Assembly (NCBI GenBank): GCA_016872875.1
Contig: VGYW01000002.1
Location: 1-60,574, forward strand
DNA: 60,574 nt
Reading direction: 5' to 3'
DNA from: Planctomycetota bacterium
GTDB lineage: Bacteria; Planctomycetota; PUPC01; DSUN01
Below, piece after piece: positions 1 through 6,600 of this stretch; the stretch's first letter is position 1; each line of letters begins with the position of its first letter. A program made the position numbers and the translations under genes. The notes under the pieces were generated by a model that had not been told where the DNA came from, searched no databases, and saw nothing but the letters and a program-made list of their open reading frames with translations.

Positions 1-40
1 AGGCCAGAATAGCGGACTCTTTTCTGGCGTTAGTGGTAAC

Positions 41-67
41 GTAAGCTCCTATGCAGTATAGACTTAC
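41..67. promoter_or_regulatory. GTAAG-N17-CTTAC dyad, candidate operator
   Basis: A perfect 5-bp inverted repeat GTAAG/CTTAC separated by exactly 17 nt. The same dyad with the same spacing lies upstream of the PEP-CTERM gene at 4886-4912, and 9 of the 17 spacer positions also agree in one alignment. It may control a gene beyond the left edge or be an orphan site. Function is inferred from the second copy. Confidence 0.4.
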
Positions 68-141
68 GGAATCGCACTTTCCAGGCGTTCTGCGCGATTC
101 GTGATCTGAGTTCTGAAATATCAATTAGATCTTTGGGTCCT

Positions 142-202
142 TGGGGTCACATCTTCATTTGTCATTTGACGAGGCCACTTCTCGGCCCGCGCACGTTTGT
201 TT
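142..202. repeat. 61-bp dispersed repeat, copy 1
   Basis: Matches 2153-2213 with two mismatches, same orientation. No coding content is visible. It is followed by a short segment at 275-298 that resembles 2127-2150, so the two loci are mosaics of shared blocks. The first 750 bases of the window hold no convincing gene; open frames there are reading through repeats. Confidence 0.85.
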
Positions 203-340
203 AGCCGCGCTTGCGAGCGTTGGGGGTGGTTTCTTCCTCGTTGCGGATCTCCGGCTTGGCAACGGGCAGGGTGCGGCTCCTGCCGCGAGAGGGTCGAAGG
301 GGGAGCTTCGCAACCAGAAGAGCTGGCCATCAGCCATTTC

Positions 341-376
341 TGCAAGAAGCACGACGCGGGGGAGTTCGGCAGGTAG
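341..376. repeat. 36-bp leader repeat of heptamer array, copy 1
   Basis: Matches 1367-1402 with four mismatches. In both places it stands immediately before an array of NNNRCAG heptamers (8 bases before the array here, directly abutting at the second copy). This makes leader plus array a recurrent unit. Confidence 0.8.
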
Positions 377-383
377 GGCGGGG

Positions 384-635
384 GGGGCAGAGGGCAGACG
401 GCAGTGGACAGACGACAGACGACAGACGACAGAGGGCAGAGGGCAGACGGCAGTGGACAGACGACAGACGACAGACGACAGAGGGCAGAGGGCAGACGGC
501 AGTGGACAGACGACAGACGGCAGAGGGCAGAGGGCAGACGGCAGTGGACAGAGGACAGAGGACAGTGGACAGTAGACGGTGGACAGATGGCAGACGACAG
601 ACGACAGAGGGCAGAGGGCAGACGGCAGGAGGCAG
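384..635. repeat. Heptamer tandem array, 36 units
   Basis: 252 bases that divide exactly into 36 heptamers, nearly all ending RCAG (agggcag, acggcag, tggacag, acgacag). The order of words itself repeats: a seven-word, 49-base superunit occurs about three times in the first half before decaying. There are no unique spacers, so it is not a CRISPR array. It has no stop codons in several frames and so generates spurious long open frames on both strands. Confidence 0.95.
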
Positions 636-648
636 TGGAACGGAAGAA

Positions 649-671
649 AGGTGTTCGGTGCTCGGTGTTCG
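649..671. repeat. Short heptamer array (gtgttcg words)
   Basis: Three consecutive 7-base words, gtgttcg, gtgctcg, gtgttcg. A related triplet (gtgttgg, gtgtcgg, gtgttcg) lies near 2224-2244, close to the second copy of the 61-bp repeat. Confidence 0.6.
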
Positions 672-749
672 GGGTAAGAGGGCCGAAGACAGTCGGTAGG
701 GGCACATGGCTGTCGGCAACAGGTGGGCCCCGGAGCACAGCCTCAAGCG

Positions 750-778
750 TTGACACCGCCAGCGCTCCGCGGTAGAAT
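750..778 (+). promoter_or_regulatory. Sigma-70-type promoter for the BrnT/BrnA-like pair
   Basis: TTGACA and TAGAAT separated by 17 nt, ending about 55 nt before the first start codon at 834. Confidence 0.6.
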
Positions 779-833
779 GCAGTCGTGGCAGTAGAGGTCA
801 GTTGCTCCCGCGGTTGAGGGCGGTTGAGCCGCG

Positions 834-1067
834 ATGTACATTGACGACTTCATCTGGCTGCCCGACATCGCGGATAAGATCGCCCTCAAGCATGGGCTGT
901 CGCAGGATGAGGTGGAGCCTGGGGAGGACGTGTATGCAGCGCTGGGCCAGACGGATGCGGGGCGGTACGTGGCCGTGTTCTTCATCCACAAGCCCGGGCA
1001 CTTGGCCCTTGTTGTGAGTGCCCGCGACATGGACCGCAAGGAGCGCAGGAGATATGAACGCGGCTAG
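834..1067 (+). CDS. BrnT-like toxin, internally shortened
   Basis: 77-residue protein. The N-terminus (FIWLPDIADKIALKHGLS) and C-terminus (RYVAVFFIHK, then LVVSARDMDRKERRRYE) match the layout of BrnT RNases, which use an RNase-like fold and pair with a BrnA antitoxin. BrnT proteins are usually about 90 residues; here the segment after the first helix (VFF...VERGH-like region) appears missing, since SQDEVE runs straight into PGEDVYAALGQ. That deletion could inactivate it. The following gene overlaps by 14 nt and looks like the antitoxin, the usual toxin-first order for this family. Family by recall of motifs, no search run. Confidence 0.7.
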   Translation: MYIDDFIWLPDIADKIALKHGLSQDEVEPGEDVYAALGQTDAGRYVAVFFIHKPGHLALVVSARDMDRKERRRYERG

Positions 1068-1320
1068 GACGACAAAGGCGACTGGCGTTTCGGGGGCGAG
1101 AACGGTGGAGCAGGTGGGGGCCTTCTGGGACTCTCATAGCCTGGCCGACCATTGGGGCGAGACGCGGAAGGCGCTGTTCGAGGTCCGCGCGGCCCGTCGA
1201 AGAAGGGTGACTATTGCGCCCGACCTCTACGCCCAAGTGGAGGCCATCGCCCACACCAGGGGCGTGTCGCCGGAGACCCTGGTGAACCTGTGGCTGACGG
1301 AGCACGTGGGGGCCAAGTAG
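1054..1320 (+). CDS. BrnA/CopG-like antitoxin
   Basis: About 88 residues from the ATG at 1054, which follows GGAG at 1047-1050 and overlaps the end of the BrnT-like gene. The N-terminal half has the FWDSHSLADHW-type segment seen in CopG/BrnA antitoxins. The C-terminal half (RRRVTIAPDLYAQVEAIA then GVSPETLVNLWLTE) is a ribbon-helix-helix DNA-binding unit. It probably neutralises the upstream toxin and represses the promoter at 750-778. A longer frame from 1018 is possible but lacks a ribosome site. Confidence 0.75.
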   Translation: MNAARTTKATGVSGARTVEQVGAFWDSHSLADHWGETRKALFEVRAARRRRVTIAPDLYAQVEAIAHTRGVSPETLVNLWLTEHVGAK

Positions 1321-1366
1321 GCGAGCGATGGGCAGTTGGGAGGTCGCTCTATCTGGTCTTGGGGGT

Positions 1367-1402
1367 TGCAGGAAGAACGACGCGGGGGAGTTCAGCAAGT
1401 AG
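1367..1402. repeat. 36-bp leader repeat, copy 2
   Basis: 32 of 36 bases match 341-376, and it abuts the array at 1403. Confidence 0.8.
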
Positions 1403-1451
1403 AGGGCAGAGGGGAGAGGGCAGACGACAGAGGGCAGACGGCAGAGGGCGG
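1403..1451. repeat. Heptamer array, 7 units
   Basis: Seven heptamers using the same words as the large array (agggcag, acgacag, acggcag). It stops just before the 3' end of mazF. Confidence 0.9.
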
Positions 1452-1455
1452 TGGG

Positions 1456-1803
1456 TCAGCGGGAGATGAGGAGGGTGAGCTTGCGGATGACTTCGGCGAG
1501 GGTGGCGGGCGGGAGGGCGCAGATGCGTTGGGTGTCGCGGGCACGCCAGTCGAGGCTCTTGGCCTGGTCGGCAAGGATGGCGCCCGTGACGCCTGTGCCC
1601 GCGGGGATGAGGACTTCGAAGGGGTAGCCCTTGATCTGGCTGGTGATGGGGCAGAGGATGGCAAGGCCGACCCTGCCGTTGTAGGCCGCGGGCGAGAGGA
1701 CCACGGCCGGACGCCGGCCAGCCTGCTCGTGGCCCGCCTGGGGGTTGAGGGTGATCCAGATGACGTCGCCCCGGTCCGGCACGTATCCCGAATGAGGGTT
1801 CAC
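1456..1803 (-). CDS. mazF: MazF-family endoribonuclease toxin
   Basis: 115 residues with the PemK/MazF layout: VPDRGDVIWITLNPQAGHEQ at the N-terminus, then GRRPAVVLSPAAYN containing the conserved RPAVV, then CPITSQIKGYPFEV. The last carries the Thr/Ser of the ribonuclease site, and VLADQ-like ILADQAKSLDW follows. It should cleave mRNA at short motifs when freed from MazE. Its start overlaps the end of the antitoxin gene by 4 nt (translational coupling). Length is normal for the family. Confidence 0.92.
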   Translation of the reverse strand: MNPHSGYVPDRGDVIWITLNPQAGHEQAGRRPAVVLSPAAYNGRVGLAILCPITSQIKGYPFEVLIPAGTGVTGAILADQAKSLDWRARDTQRICALPPATLAEVIRKLTLLISR

Positions 1804-2042
1804 CAGGTCTCCTTCCCGACGGGTGGGCCTGTGTGAACTTCGCCGTGCAGGTTCCCGTCCGTGATGCCTTCGAGGAGTTGTGCGAGGGTGAGGGGCGGCT
1901 CCTGGATCGGCTCGATCACCACTTTTCCCCGGCGGAGCGAGACTTCGACTGGTGCGCCCTGTTCAAGGCCGACCTCGCGTGCGAAGGCATTGGGGATGCG
2001 CAGGGCAAGGCTGTTGCCCCACTTGCGGATCGTTGTGACCAT
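1800..2042 (-). CDS. mazE: MazE-family antitoxin (AbrB fold)
   Basis: 80 residues. The N-terminus TIRKWGNSLALRIPNAFA is the classic MazE/AbrB swapped-hairpin DNA-binding motif, followed by EVSLRRGKVVIEPI. The acidic C-terminal tail would thread onto MazF. An AGGAAGGAG ribosome site precedes the ATG and a strong promoter lies at 2072-2100, so this is an intact antitoxin-first operon. Confidence 0.93.
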   Translation of the reverse strand: MVTTIRKWGNSLALRIPNAFAREVGLEQGAPVEVSLRRGKVVIEPIQEPPLTLAQLLEGITDGNLHGEVHTGPPVGKETW

Positions 2043-2071
2043 GTTTGCGACTCCTTCCTGTATCTGCGATG

Positions 2072-2100
2072 AGGATACATGATGGGTTCCTGATTGTCAA
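2072..2100 (-). promoter_or_regulatory. mazEF promoter
   Basis: On the minus strand TTGACA, 17 nt, TATCCT, about 30 nt upstream of the mazE start. MazE operator binding here is expected but no clear operator was identified. Confidence 0.7.
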
Positions 2101-2152
2101 GCCCATGAGCCGCTGGGGCGCCCCGGCTCCTCCCGCAAGAGGTCGAAGCTGG

Positions 2153-2213
2153 TGGGGTCACATCTTCATTTGTCATTTGACGAGGCCACTTGCCGGCCCG
2201 CGCACGTTTGTTT
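2153..2213. repeat. 61-bp dispersed repeat, copy 2
   Basis: Second copy of the 142-202 repeat with two mismatches. It lies between the mazEF promoter and a stretch of short repeat words (2224-2300) that contains no gene. Confidence 0.85.
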
Positions 2214-2342
2214 CGGCGCGTTTGTGTTGGGTGTCGGGTGTTCGGGGGCTGGGAAGAGGGCGCCCACAGATTGACGCAGATGTCCACAGATGAGGAGAAG
2301 CCCGGAACTGGCCTGCAAACCCAATCGGGGTTCTCGGCCTAT

Positions 2343-2419
2343 CTGTGCTACAAACATGCAGAATCTTGTTTTCCGGAAAGATTCTTCCTCCGCGTTTGGT
2401 TGCGGCTTGCCGCGATGGG
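2343..2419. repeat. 77-bp dispersed element, copy 1
   Basis: Identical over 77 bases to 25379-25455. It contains a hairpin (GAATCTT pairing with AAGATTC around a TTTCCGGAAA palindrome) and ends at ATGGG, which here also provides the start of the DUF6602-like frame. Confidence 0.95.
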
Positions 2420-2603
2420 CGAATCTGTGGAGAGGGAGAAGTTCAGGGCGGAGCAGCGGGCGGTAAGGGCGCGCTTCGATGCGCAGATCGCCGGGGGGAA
2501 GCATACGTATGAGAAGGGGCTGCGCAACGAGCGGGTGCTGATCGACTTCCTGCGCACGAACCTGCCGCCTTGCTACGGGGCGGGCTACTTGATGGCGAGG
2601 TAG
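2415..2603 (+). pseudogene. DUF6602-like N-terminal remnant
   Basis: The frame reads MGESVEREKFRAEQRAVRAR and then GGKHTYEKGLRNERVL, IDFLRTNLPPCYGAG, and stops about 60 residues in. The KGLRNE...L..FLR..LP..YG pattern recalls the start of DUF6602 nuclease-like proteins, which are normally 250 residues or more. The remainder is missing and the frame runs into the 3' end of the convergent mltA gene, so this is most likely a decayed fragment. Assignment is by recall of motif. Confidence 0.45.
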
Positions 2604-3796
2604 TAGAGCTTGCCCTCGGCGCGGGTGCGGCCGGCGAGGTTCATGGCGTCTGGGCCGACGCCCATGTAGATGTCGCAGCGCCCGGCGGAGCGGATGGCGC
2701 CGCCGGTGTCCTGGTCCAGGGTGAAGCTGTAGAAGGGTTCGAGTGTGACCTGGCCGCCGGAGCTGAGCCTTGGGGCCTTGGTGACGGCGTAGGAGAGGAG
2801 GCCGCGGGGGAAGACCGCCTTGTCGGTGGCGATGGAGCGGTAGGGTGTGACTGGGACGTTGAGGGAGCCGCGCGCCTCGCCCTCCTGCCTCTGGAAGAAG
2901 ACGTAGGAGTCGTTCTTGTAGACGTAGGTCTTCATCTCGTGGGGGTGTTTGTCGAAGTACTCGATCATCTTGGAGAGGGAGAGGTCGTCGGGTGCGATCT
3001 TCTTGTCGGCCACGAGCGCGAGGCCCACGCTGCCGTAGGGGCGGTCGGTCTTGCCGTGGTAGCCGACGTTGAACATGGTGCCATCGCCGAGCTCGATCTT
3101 GGCGGAGCCCTGGACGTGGATGATGTGGACTTCGAGGACGCTCTTGAGCCAGACGAGCTCGAGGCCCTTGCCGGCCAGGAGCTGCTGGGTCTCGATCTCG
3201 CGGCGGGTGTAGTAGGGGACGGTTTCGCCGGCGTCGGTGCGCCGGCCGAGGGGGGTGCCGTCGTCGGGCCGCGTCTCGAGGTCGGGCGGACGCTTGTAGA
3301 GCGGGTAGTTGTAGTCGGGGGTCCTCACCAGGCTGCCCTTGAAGATGGGCGTGCAGTAGCCGGTGAAGAGGACGGTGCCGAGCTCGTCGCAGCCTCTGGA
3401 CATGTAGACGTCGTAGCGCTCGGTGATGATGCGCTGGAGGTCGGTGGCGTCCTTGGCCTCGCCGAGGACCTTCTTGAAGGCCTCGAGGGTGGCGATGCAG
3501 CGCTCGTGGCTTATCCCCTGCGGGTCGTTGATCACCTTGTAGGGGAAGAAGGTCTTGGACGAGGGGTGCTTGTACCACTCGAGGCTGTGGTCAATGGCCT
3601 GGACGAGTCCCTCGCGGTTCCTGAAGCCTGTGCCGAAGTCGGGGTAGTCCTTGGGGTCAATCTTGACAAGTGCCGTTTCGCCTGGGGGGAGGGCCTTCGA
3701 GTAGTCCTTGGGCTTCTTGCGGCAGCCGAGCCAGCCGCAGGAGGCCATTGCGACGCAGAGCATGCCGACGACGGCGGCGCGGAGGATGGGCCACAT
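2585..3796 (-). CDS. mltA: Membrane-bound lytic murein transglycosylase A
   Basis: 403 residues. The N-terminal lipoprotein-like signal has a cysteine after AMAS (about residue 20). The central MltA domain contains LFTGYCTPIFKGS and YNYPLYKRPPDL. The C-terminal 3D domain carries LDQDTGGAI and GRCDIYMGVG, whose aspartates belong to the catalytic site. MltA cleaves the MurNAc-GlcNAc bond of peptidoglycan to form 1,6-anhydro products at the envelope. The start has TAGGAG upstream and a promoter at 3871-3899. Monocistronic by spacing. Confidence 0.92.
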   Translation of the reverse strand: MWPILRAAVVGMLCVAMASCGWLGCRKKPKDYSKALPPGETALVKIDPKDYPDFGTGFRNREGLVQAIDHSLEWYKHPSSKTFFPYKVINDPQGISHERCIATLEAFKKVLGEAKDATDLQRIITERYDVYMSRGCDELGTVLFTGYCTPIFKGSLVRTPDYNYPLYKRPPDLETRPDDGTPLGRRTDAGETVPYYTRREIETQQLLAGKGLELVWLKSVLEVHIIHVQGSAKIELGDGTMFNVGYHGKTDRPYGSVGLALVADKKIAPDDLSLSKMIEYFDKHPHEMKTYVYKNDSYVFFQRQEGEARGSLNVPVTPYRSIATDKAVFPRGLLSYAVTKAPRLSSGGQVTLEPFYSFTLDQDTGGAIRSAGRCDIYMGVGPDAMNLAGRTRAEGKLYYLAIK

Positions 3797-3870
3797 GCAC
3801 GGGCGCTCCTAAAAGCAGGACGGAGTTTCTTTCGGGGATGAATCGCCATCGGGGGCGGCGATGCGCTGCC

Positions 3871-3899
3871 ATATTACTCCCTCGGGGTGCCGATGTCAA
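3871..3899 (-). promoter_or_regulatory. mltA promoter
   Basis: Minus-strand TTGACA, 17 nt, TAATAT, about 75 nt upstream of the mltA start. Confidence 0.65.
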
Positions 3900-4037
3900 G
3901 AGCTTAAGCAGAAAAAATCGGCAGCGACCTGCTTGGTTCCAGCGGCGGCGAGTGATGCTACAGGCAGGGCAGCCATGCTCCCCGCAGGCGCCGTCTGTCC
4001 CAACTGAGCTGGCGGATGAGATGGCTTGATGGCCGCA

Positions 4038-4796
4038 CTACGAACGCGCACGGCGTCGCCGCCCTCTGATGGCCGCGGCTGTCAAGGCGATGCCGAGGAG
4101 GGCGAGGCTGGTGGGCTCGGGGATGCCAATGTCCTCGATGGTCAGGGCGTTGAGGATGGGGTTGTGGTCCGGGATGGCGGGGTCGCCGCCGGCGGCGAGG
4201 GAGATGTTGAGGAGGCCATCGGGCGCGGTGAAGGAGTAGGTGTAGCGCGCGCCCACGGTGGGCTGGCCAGCCCAGCCGCCGGTGAAGAAGAGGGTGTCGA
4301 ACTCGTCCACCCCGGTGGCGCCCTCGATCACGATGTCGAATGAGCGCTGCCCGGGGCTGCTCCAGAAGTTCTCGGAGAAGAGCAGTTGGAGCTTGTAGGT
4401 GCGGCCTGCGATGACGGGGAGGTCCGCGGCCACGCCGCCGGGCGCCCAGGACCAGCGGATGCCCCACATGATCTCCTCGAGGTTATCGTTGTCGGCGCCG
4501 GCGCCGTACTGGGGCCGAGAGCCCCACGGGTAGTTGACGTTCTGGGAGTTGATGGTCGCGCCAGAGGCGACCAGGGCGGCGTCGTCCACAAACGTCACGC
4601 CGCCCACCGCGAGGGTGGGGCCTGCGACGTCCCACGCCCACGGGAAGCTGTAGCCCACAAGGTCCAGCCCGCTCGCGCCGGCGAAGGTGTCAACTGTGCC
4701 GAAGTTGACGATGGGGGCGGCGAGCGCGGGCGCAGCAATCGCCGCGATGACGCAAGCGGCGGATACAGCCCTCGTGAGGGAAACCAGACCTCGCAT
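4038..4796 (-). CDS. PEP-CTERM-anchored malectin-like exoprotein
   Basis: 252 residues. Sec signal peptide (about 1-26, AAPALA cleavage region). A beta-sandwich region follows with features of malectin/carbohydrate-binding domains (NYPWGSRPQYG, then LQLLFSENFW). At the C-terminus come IPEPTSLALLGIALTAAA and a basic RGRRRR tail: the PEP motif, hydrophobic helix and basic end recognised by an exosortase. It is exported and probably processed into the exopolysaccharide matrix. No exosortase is present in the window. A sigma-54 promoter (4836-4851) and an upstream dyad precede it, matching the known sigma-54 control of PEP-CTERM genes. Confidence 0.88.
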   Translation of the reverse strand: MRGLVSLTRAVSAACVIAAIAAPALAAPIVNFGTVDTFAGASGLDLVGYSFPWAWDVAGPTLAVGGVTFVDDAALVASGATINSQNVNYPWGSRPQYGAGADNDNLEEIMWGIRWSWAPGGVAADLPVIAGRTYKLQLLFSENFWSSPGQRSFDIVIEGATGVDEFDTLFFTGGWAGQPTVGARYTYSFTAPDGLLNISLAAGGDPAIPDHNPILNALTIEDIGIPEPTSLALLGIALTAAAIRGRRRRARS

Positions 4797-4835
4797 TGAG
4801 AAACTCCTTATCTACACACCCTTGATGTTAAGAGT

Positions 4836-4851
4836 AGCAAATCGCGTGCCG
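4836..4851 (-). promoter_or_regulatory. Sigma-54 (-24/-12) promoter of the PEP-CTERM gene
   Basis: On the minus strand the sequence reads CGGCACG-N4-TTGCT, one mismatch from the TGGCACG-N4-TTGCW consensus with the exact spacing. The predicted start leaves a leader of about 30 nt with AAGGAG before the ATG. An enhancer-type dyad lies about 35 nt further upstream. Confidence 0.8.
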
Positions 4852-4885
4852 ACTCCCGCGAGGCATTCAGGAATCCGCCGATGCT

Positions 4886-4925
4886 GTAAGTATAAGCACC
4901 ATCTGGGCTTACGGCCTGCCGTGAG
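4886..4925. promoter_or_regulatory. Putative activator-binding dyads (UAS)
   Basis: GTAAG-N17-CTTAC at 4886-4912, overlapping a second imperfect dyad (cttacggc/gccgtgag) at 4908-4925. Both are upstream of the sigma-54 promoter, where a bacterial enhancer-binding protein would sit. The rest of 4913-5119 shows nothing else recognisable. Confidence 0.5.
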
Positions 4926-5119
4926 AAGGCGTCGGGCGCATGCCAGCGGCCCGGGACGGGCGATGTTGACGGTTGGCAACGCTGGAGCCGCTGCCTCGCT
5001 GTATCTCATTGGCTGACGGCAACTTACGAGCGTTGATTCCTGGCAACTTGACTGAGCCGGTGGAGCAACATGCCGCGGTTGCGGACCGTTGCCGAGCGGC
5101 AACATGAGGCGGGAGGCGC

Positions 5120-6226
5120 TCAGTCCTCGAGGGCTTCCTCGGTGATGAGCACGTTGTCCCAGTAGTACTTGCCAAGGGGCCAGTAGGAGTAGAGCATTAC
5201 ACCCATCCACTTGACCTCTGGGGTGCGGAGGGTGGGGTTGAAGGTGCGGGTGAAGGTCTCCCATTCCTTGCCCTTGGTCTCGGTGCGGAGGGCGAGGTAG
5301 GCGTTGTAGAGCTCGCGTTTCTGGGTGGTGAAGACGTCGGTCTTCTCGCCGTAGCCTTTGACCCAGGCCTTTGGGAAGAAGATGCCGCCCCAGGCGGCCT
5401 TGATGTCCACCGTGATGCGATAGCGCATCTTGGGCTTGACGGGGATGAGGTCGGAGTAGTATTGGACGCCTTCCCATCCGCCGACGGTGTCGTAGATTCT
5501 GCTGGGGGGGACGGGGAGTTTCTGTGGGGCGTCCTTGGCCGTGACCTCGCCCTTCTTCATCTTGTCCCACCAGGGGTAGGCTTGGGCGGTGAGGACCTCG
5601 GTGTCGTGCATGAGGCACTTGCCCTTGCCGTCGTCGCGCTCGACCCAGAAGCTGGTGAGGCCGTCAACCTTGGACCAGCCGGCGGGGAACCAGGTGCCGT
5701 CCTCGAATGAGAAGTTCTTCACGAGGTTCCTGGCCTTGGCGGCGGCGTCAACAGGCTTGAGGACGCGCATGGCGGTGCGTTCTTCGAGGAGGACGGGTTC
5801 GAAGTCGTTCCAGAAGTTTGCCAGTGCGGCGAAGTTGGCGCACTCGCGCTCGACGGCCATGTAGGGGATGGGTTCGCCTGAGGATTTCATGGCGCGGATG
5901 GCGACGAGGAAGGCTCTGTCCTGGCGGCGCTCGGCCTTGCCCCAGAGGATGACGTCGGCGCCGAGGCCATCGCGGGCGAACGCCTGGAGCGCCTTCTCGG
6001 CGCCCGTGAGGGTGGCCTTGAGCTTGGCCTGCTTGACGGCCATGCGGAGGTCGTCGCGGTCGGGGAGGACGTGTTTGTTTGCCTGGAGGGCGCGCTTCTC
6101 GAGTCGTTCGGCCACGCCGGCGCCGAACTCGGGGTCCGTGGGGCACTCGAAGTCGAGGATGGCGAGGACCGGCTTCTCGGCGGCGCGAGCGCTCAGGGAG
6201 ATTGCGAGCAGGACTGCCAGACGCAT
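5120..6226 (-). CDS. Secreted protein with FlgO/TolB-like N-terminus and C-terminal carbohydrate-binding-like domain
   Basis: 368 residues with a short signal peptide (MRLAVLLAISLSARA). Residues about 18-150 (VLAILDFECPTD, LEKRALQANK, ADVILWGKAE) resemble the domain of lipoprotein-like FlgO/CsgG-type proteins, which read PVLAVLDF..., R.L., GAD.ilvG.... Residues about 165-360 (NLVKNFSFEDG, then a long beta-rich segment ending YYWDNVLITEE) look like a CBM4/CenC-type carbohydrate-binding domain. Envelope or secreted location is expected; the function is unknown. The start is preceded by AAAGGG. Confidence 0.6.
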   Translation of the reverse strand: MRLAVLLAISLSARAAEKPVLAILDFECPTDPEFGAGVAERLEKRALQANKHVLPDRDDLRMAVKQAKLKATLTGAEKALQAFARDGLGADVILWGKAERRQDRAFLVAIRAMKSSGEPIPYMAVERECANFAALANFWNDFEPVLLEERTAMRVLKPVDAAAKARNLVKNFSFEDGTWFPAGWSKVDGLTSFWVERDDGKGKCLMHDTEVLTAQAYPWWDKMKKGEVTAKDAPQKLPVPPSRIYDTVGGWEGVQYYSDLIPVKPKMRYRITVDIKAAWGGIFFPKAWVKGYGEKTDVFTTQKRELYNAYLALRTETKGKEWETFTRTFNPTLRTPEVKWMGVMLYSYWPLGKYYWDNVLITEEALED

Positions 6227-6295
6227 GGTGGACCCTTTCCGTACTACGCCGCGCCGCTGATAGGGGACCGAATCGCAGTCCTGAAGGGACGCCAG

Positions 6296-6461
6296 TGGGT
6301 AGCCGGCGGCTTCAGCCGCCGGATCGGGGAGCGCCCAGTGTCCAGTCCCGAAGGGACGGCAGAGCCCTGGGCAAGGTTATCCGGCCCCGCTCACTGCCGT
6401 CCCTTCGGGACTTCGCCAGTTCCAGCGCCCGAGCCCGGCGGCTGAAGCCGCCGGCAACCCA
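6296..6461. repeat. Nested palindromic intergenic element A
   Basis: Outer arms of 27 bases (6296-6322 and 6435-6461) are near-perfect reverse complements, and each is itself palindromic around cggcggcttcagccgccg. Inner arms are 6344-6362 and 6394-6412, 19 bases around tcccgaaggga. The element fills most of the 374-base gap between two minus-strand genes, which otherwise holds nothing. It resembles elements at 48541-48702 and 57333-57603 in architecture, not sequence. Confidence 0.9.
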
Positions 6462-6600
6462 CTACGCTCCCTTTGGGAGCAGGACGCCGAGGCGCCCGCG
6501 GCATTGTCCCCTCATCCGTGGGGCGATGTGCTTTGGGGCGTGTCATGCGTGACCGGAAAGAGGCCCGACAAACAGTGCTCATCTTCTCACGCGTCAGGGG

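Noticed and set aside
76..100. Sigma-54 promoter next to the left-edge dyad on the plus strand
   Set aside because: The GG at 84-85 is not followed by GC at the required spacing, and there is no PEP-CTERM gene downstream on the plus strand.
384..635. CRISPR array
   Set aside because: The repeat units are 7 bases without unique spacers, and no cas gene is present.
121..756. Several 120-210-residue open frames on both strands
   Set aside because: They only translate the heptamer array (Ser/Pro/Leu/Cys or Gly/Arg/Gln repeats) and have no ribosome sites or family motifs.
2166..3578. 470-residue minus-strand frame overlapping mltA
   Set aside because: It is a shifted, Arg/Pro-rich reading of mltA continuing into repeats, with no domain signal.
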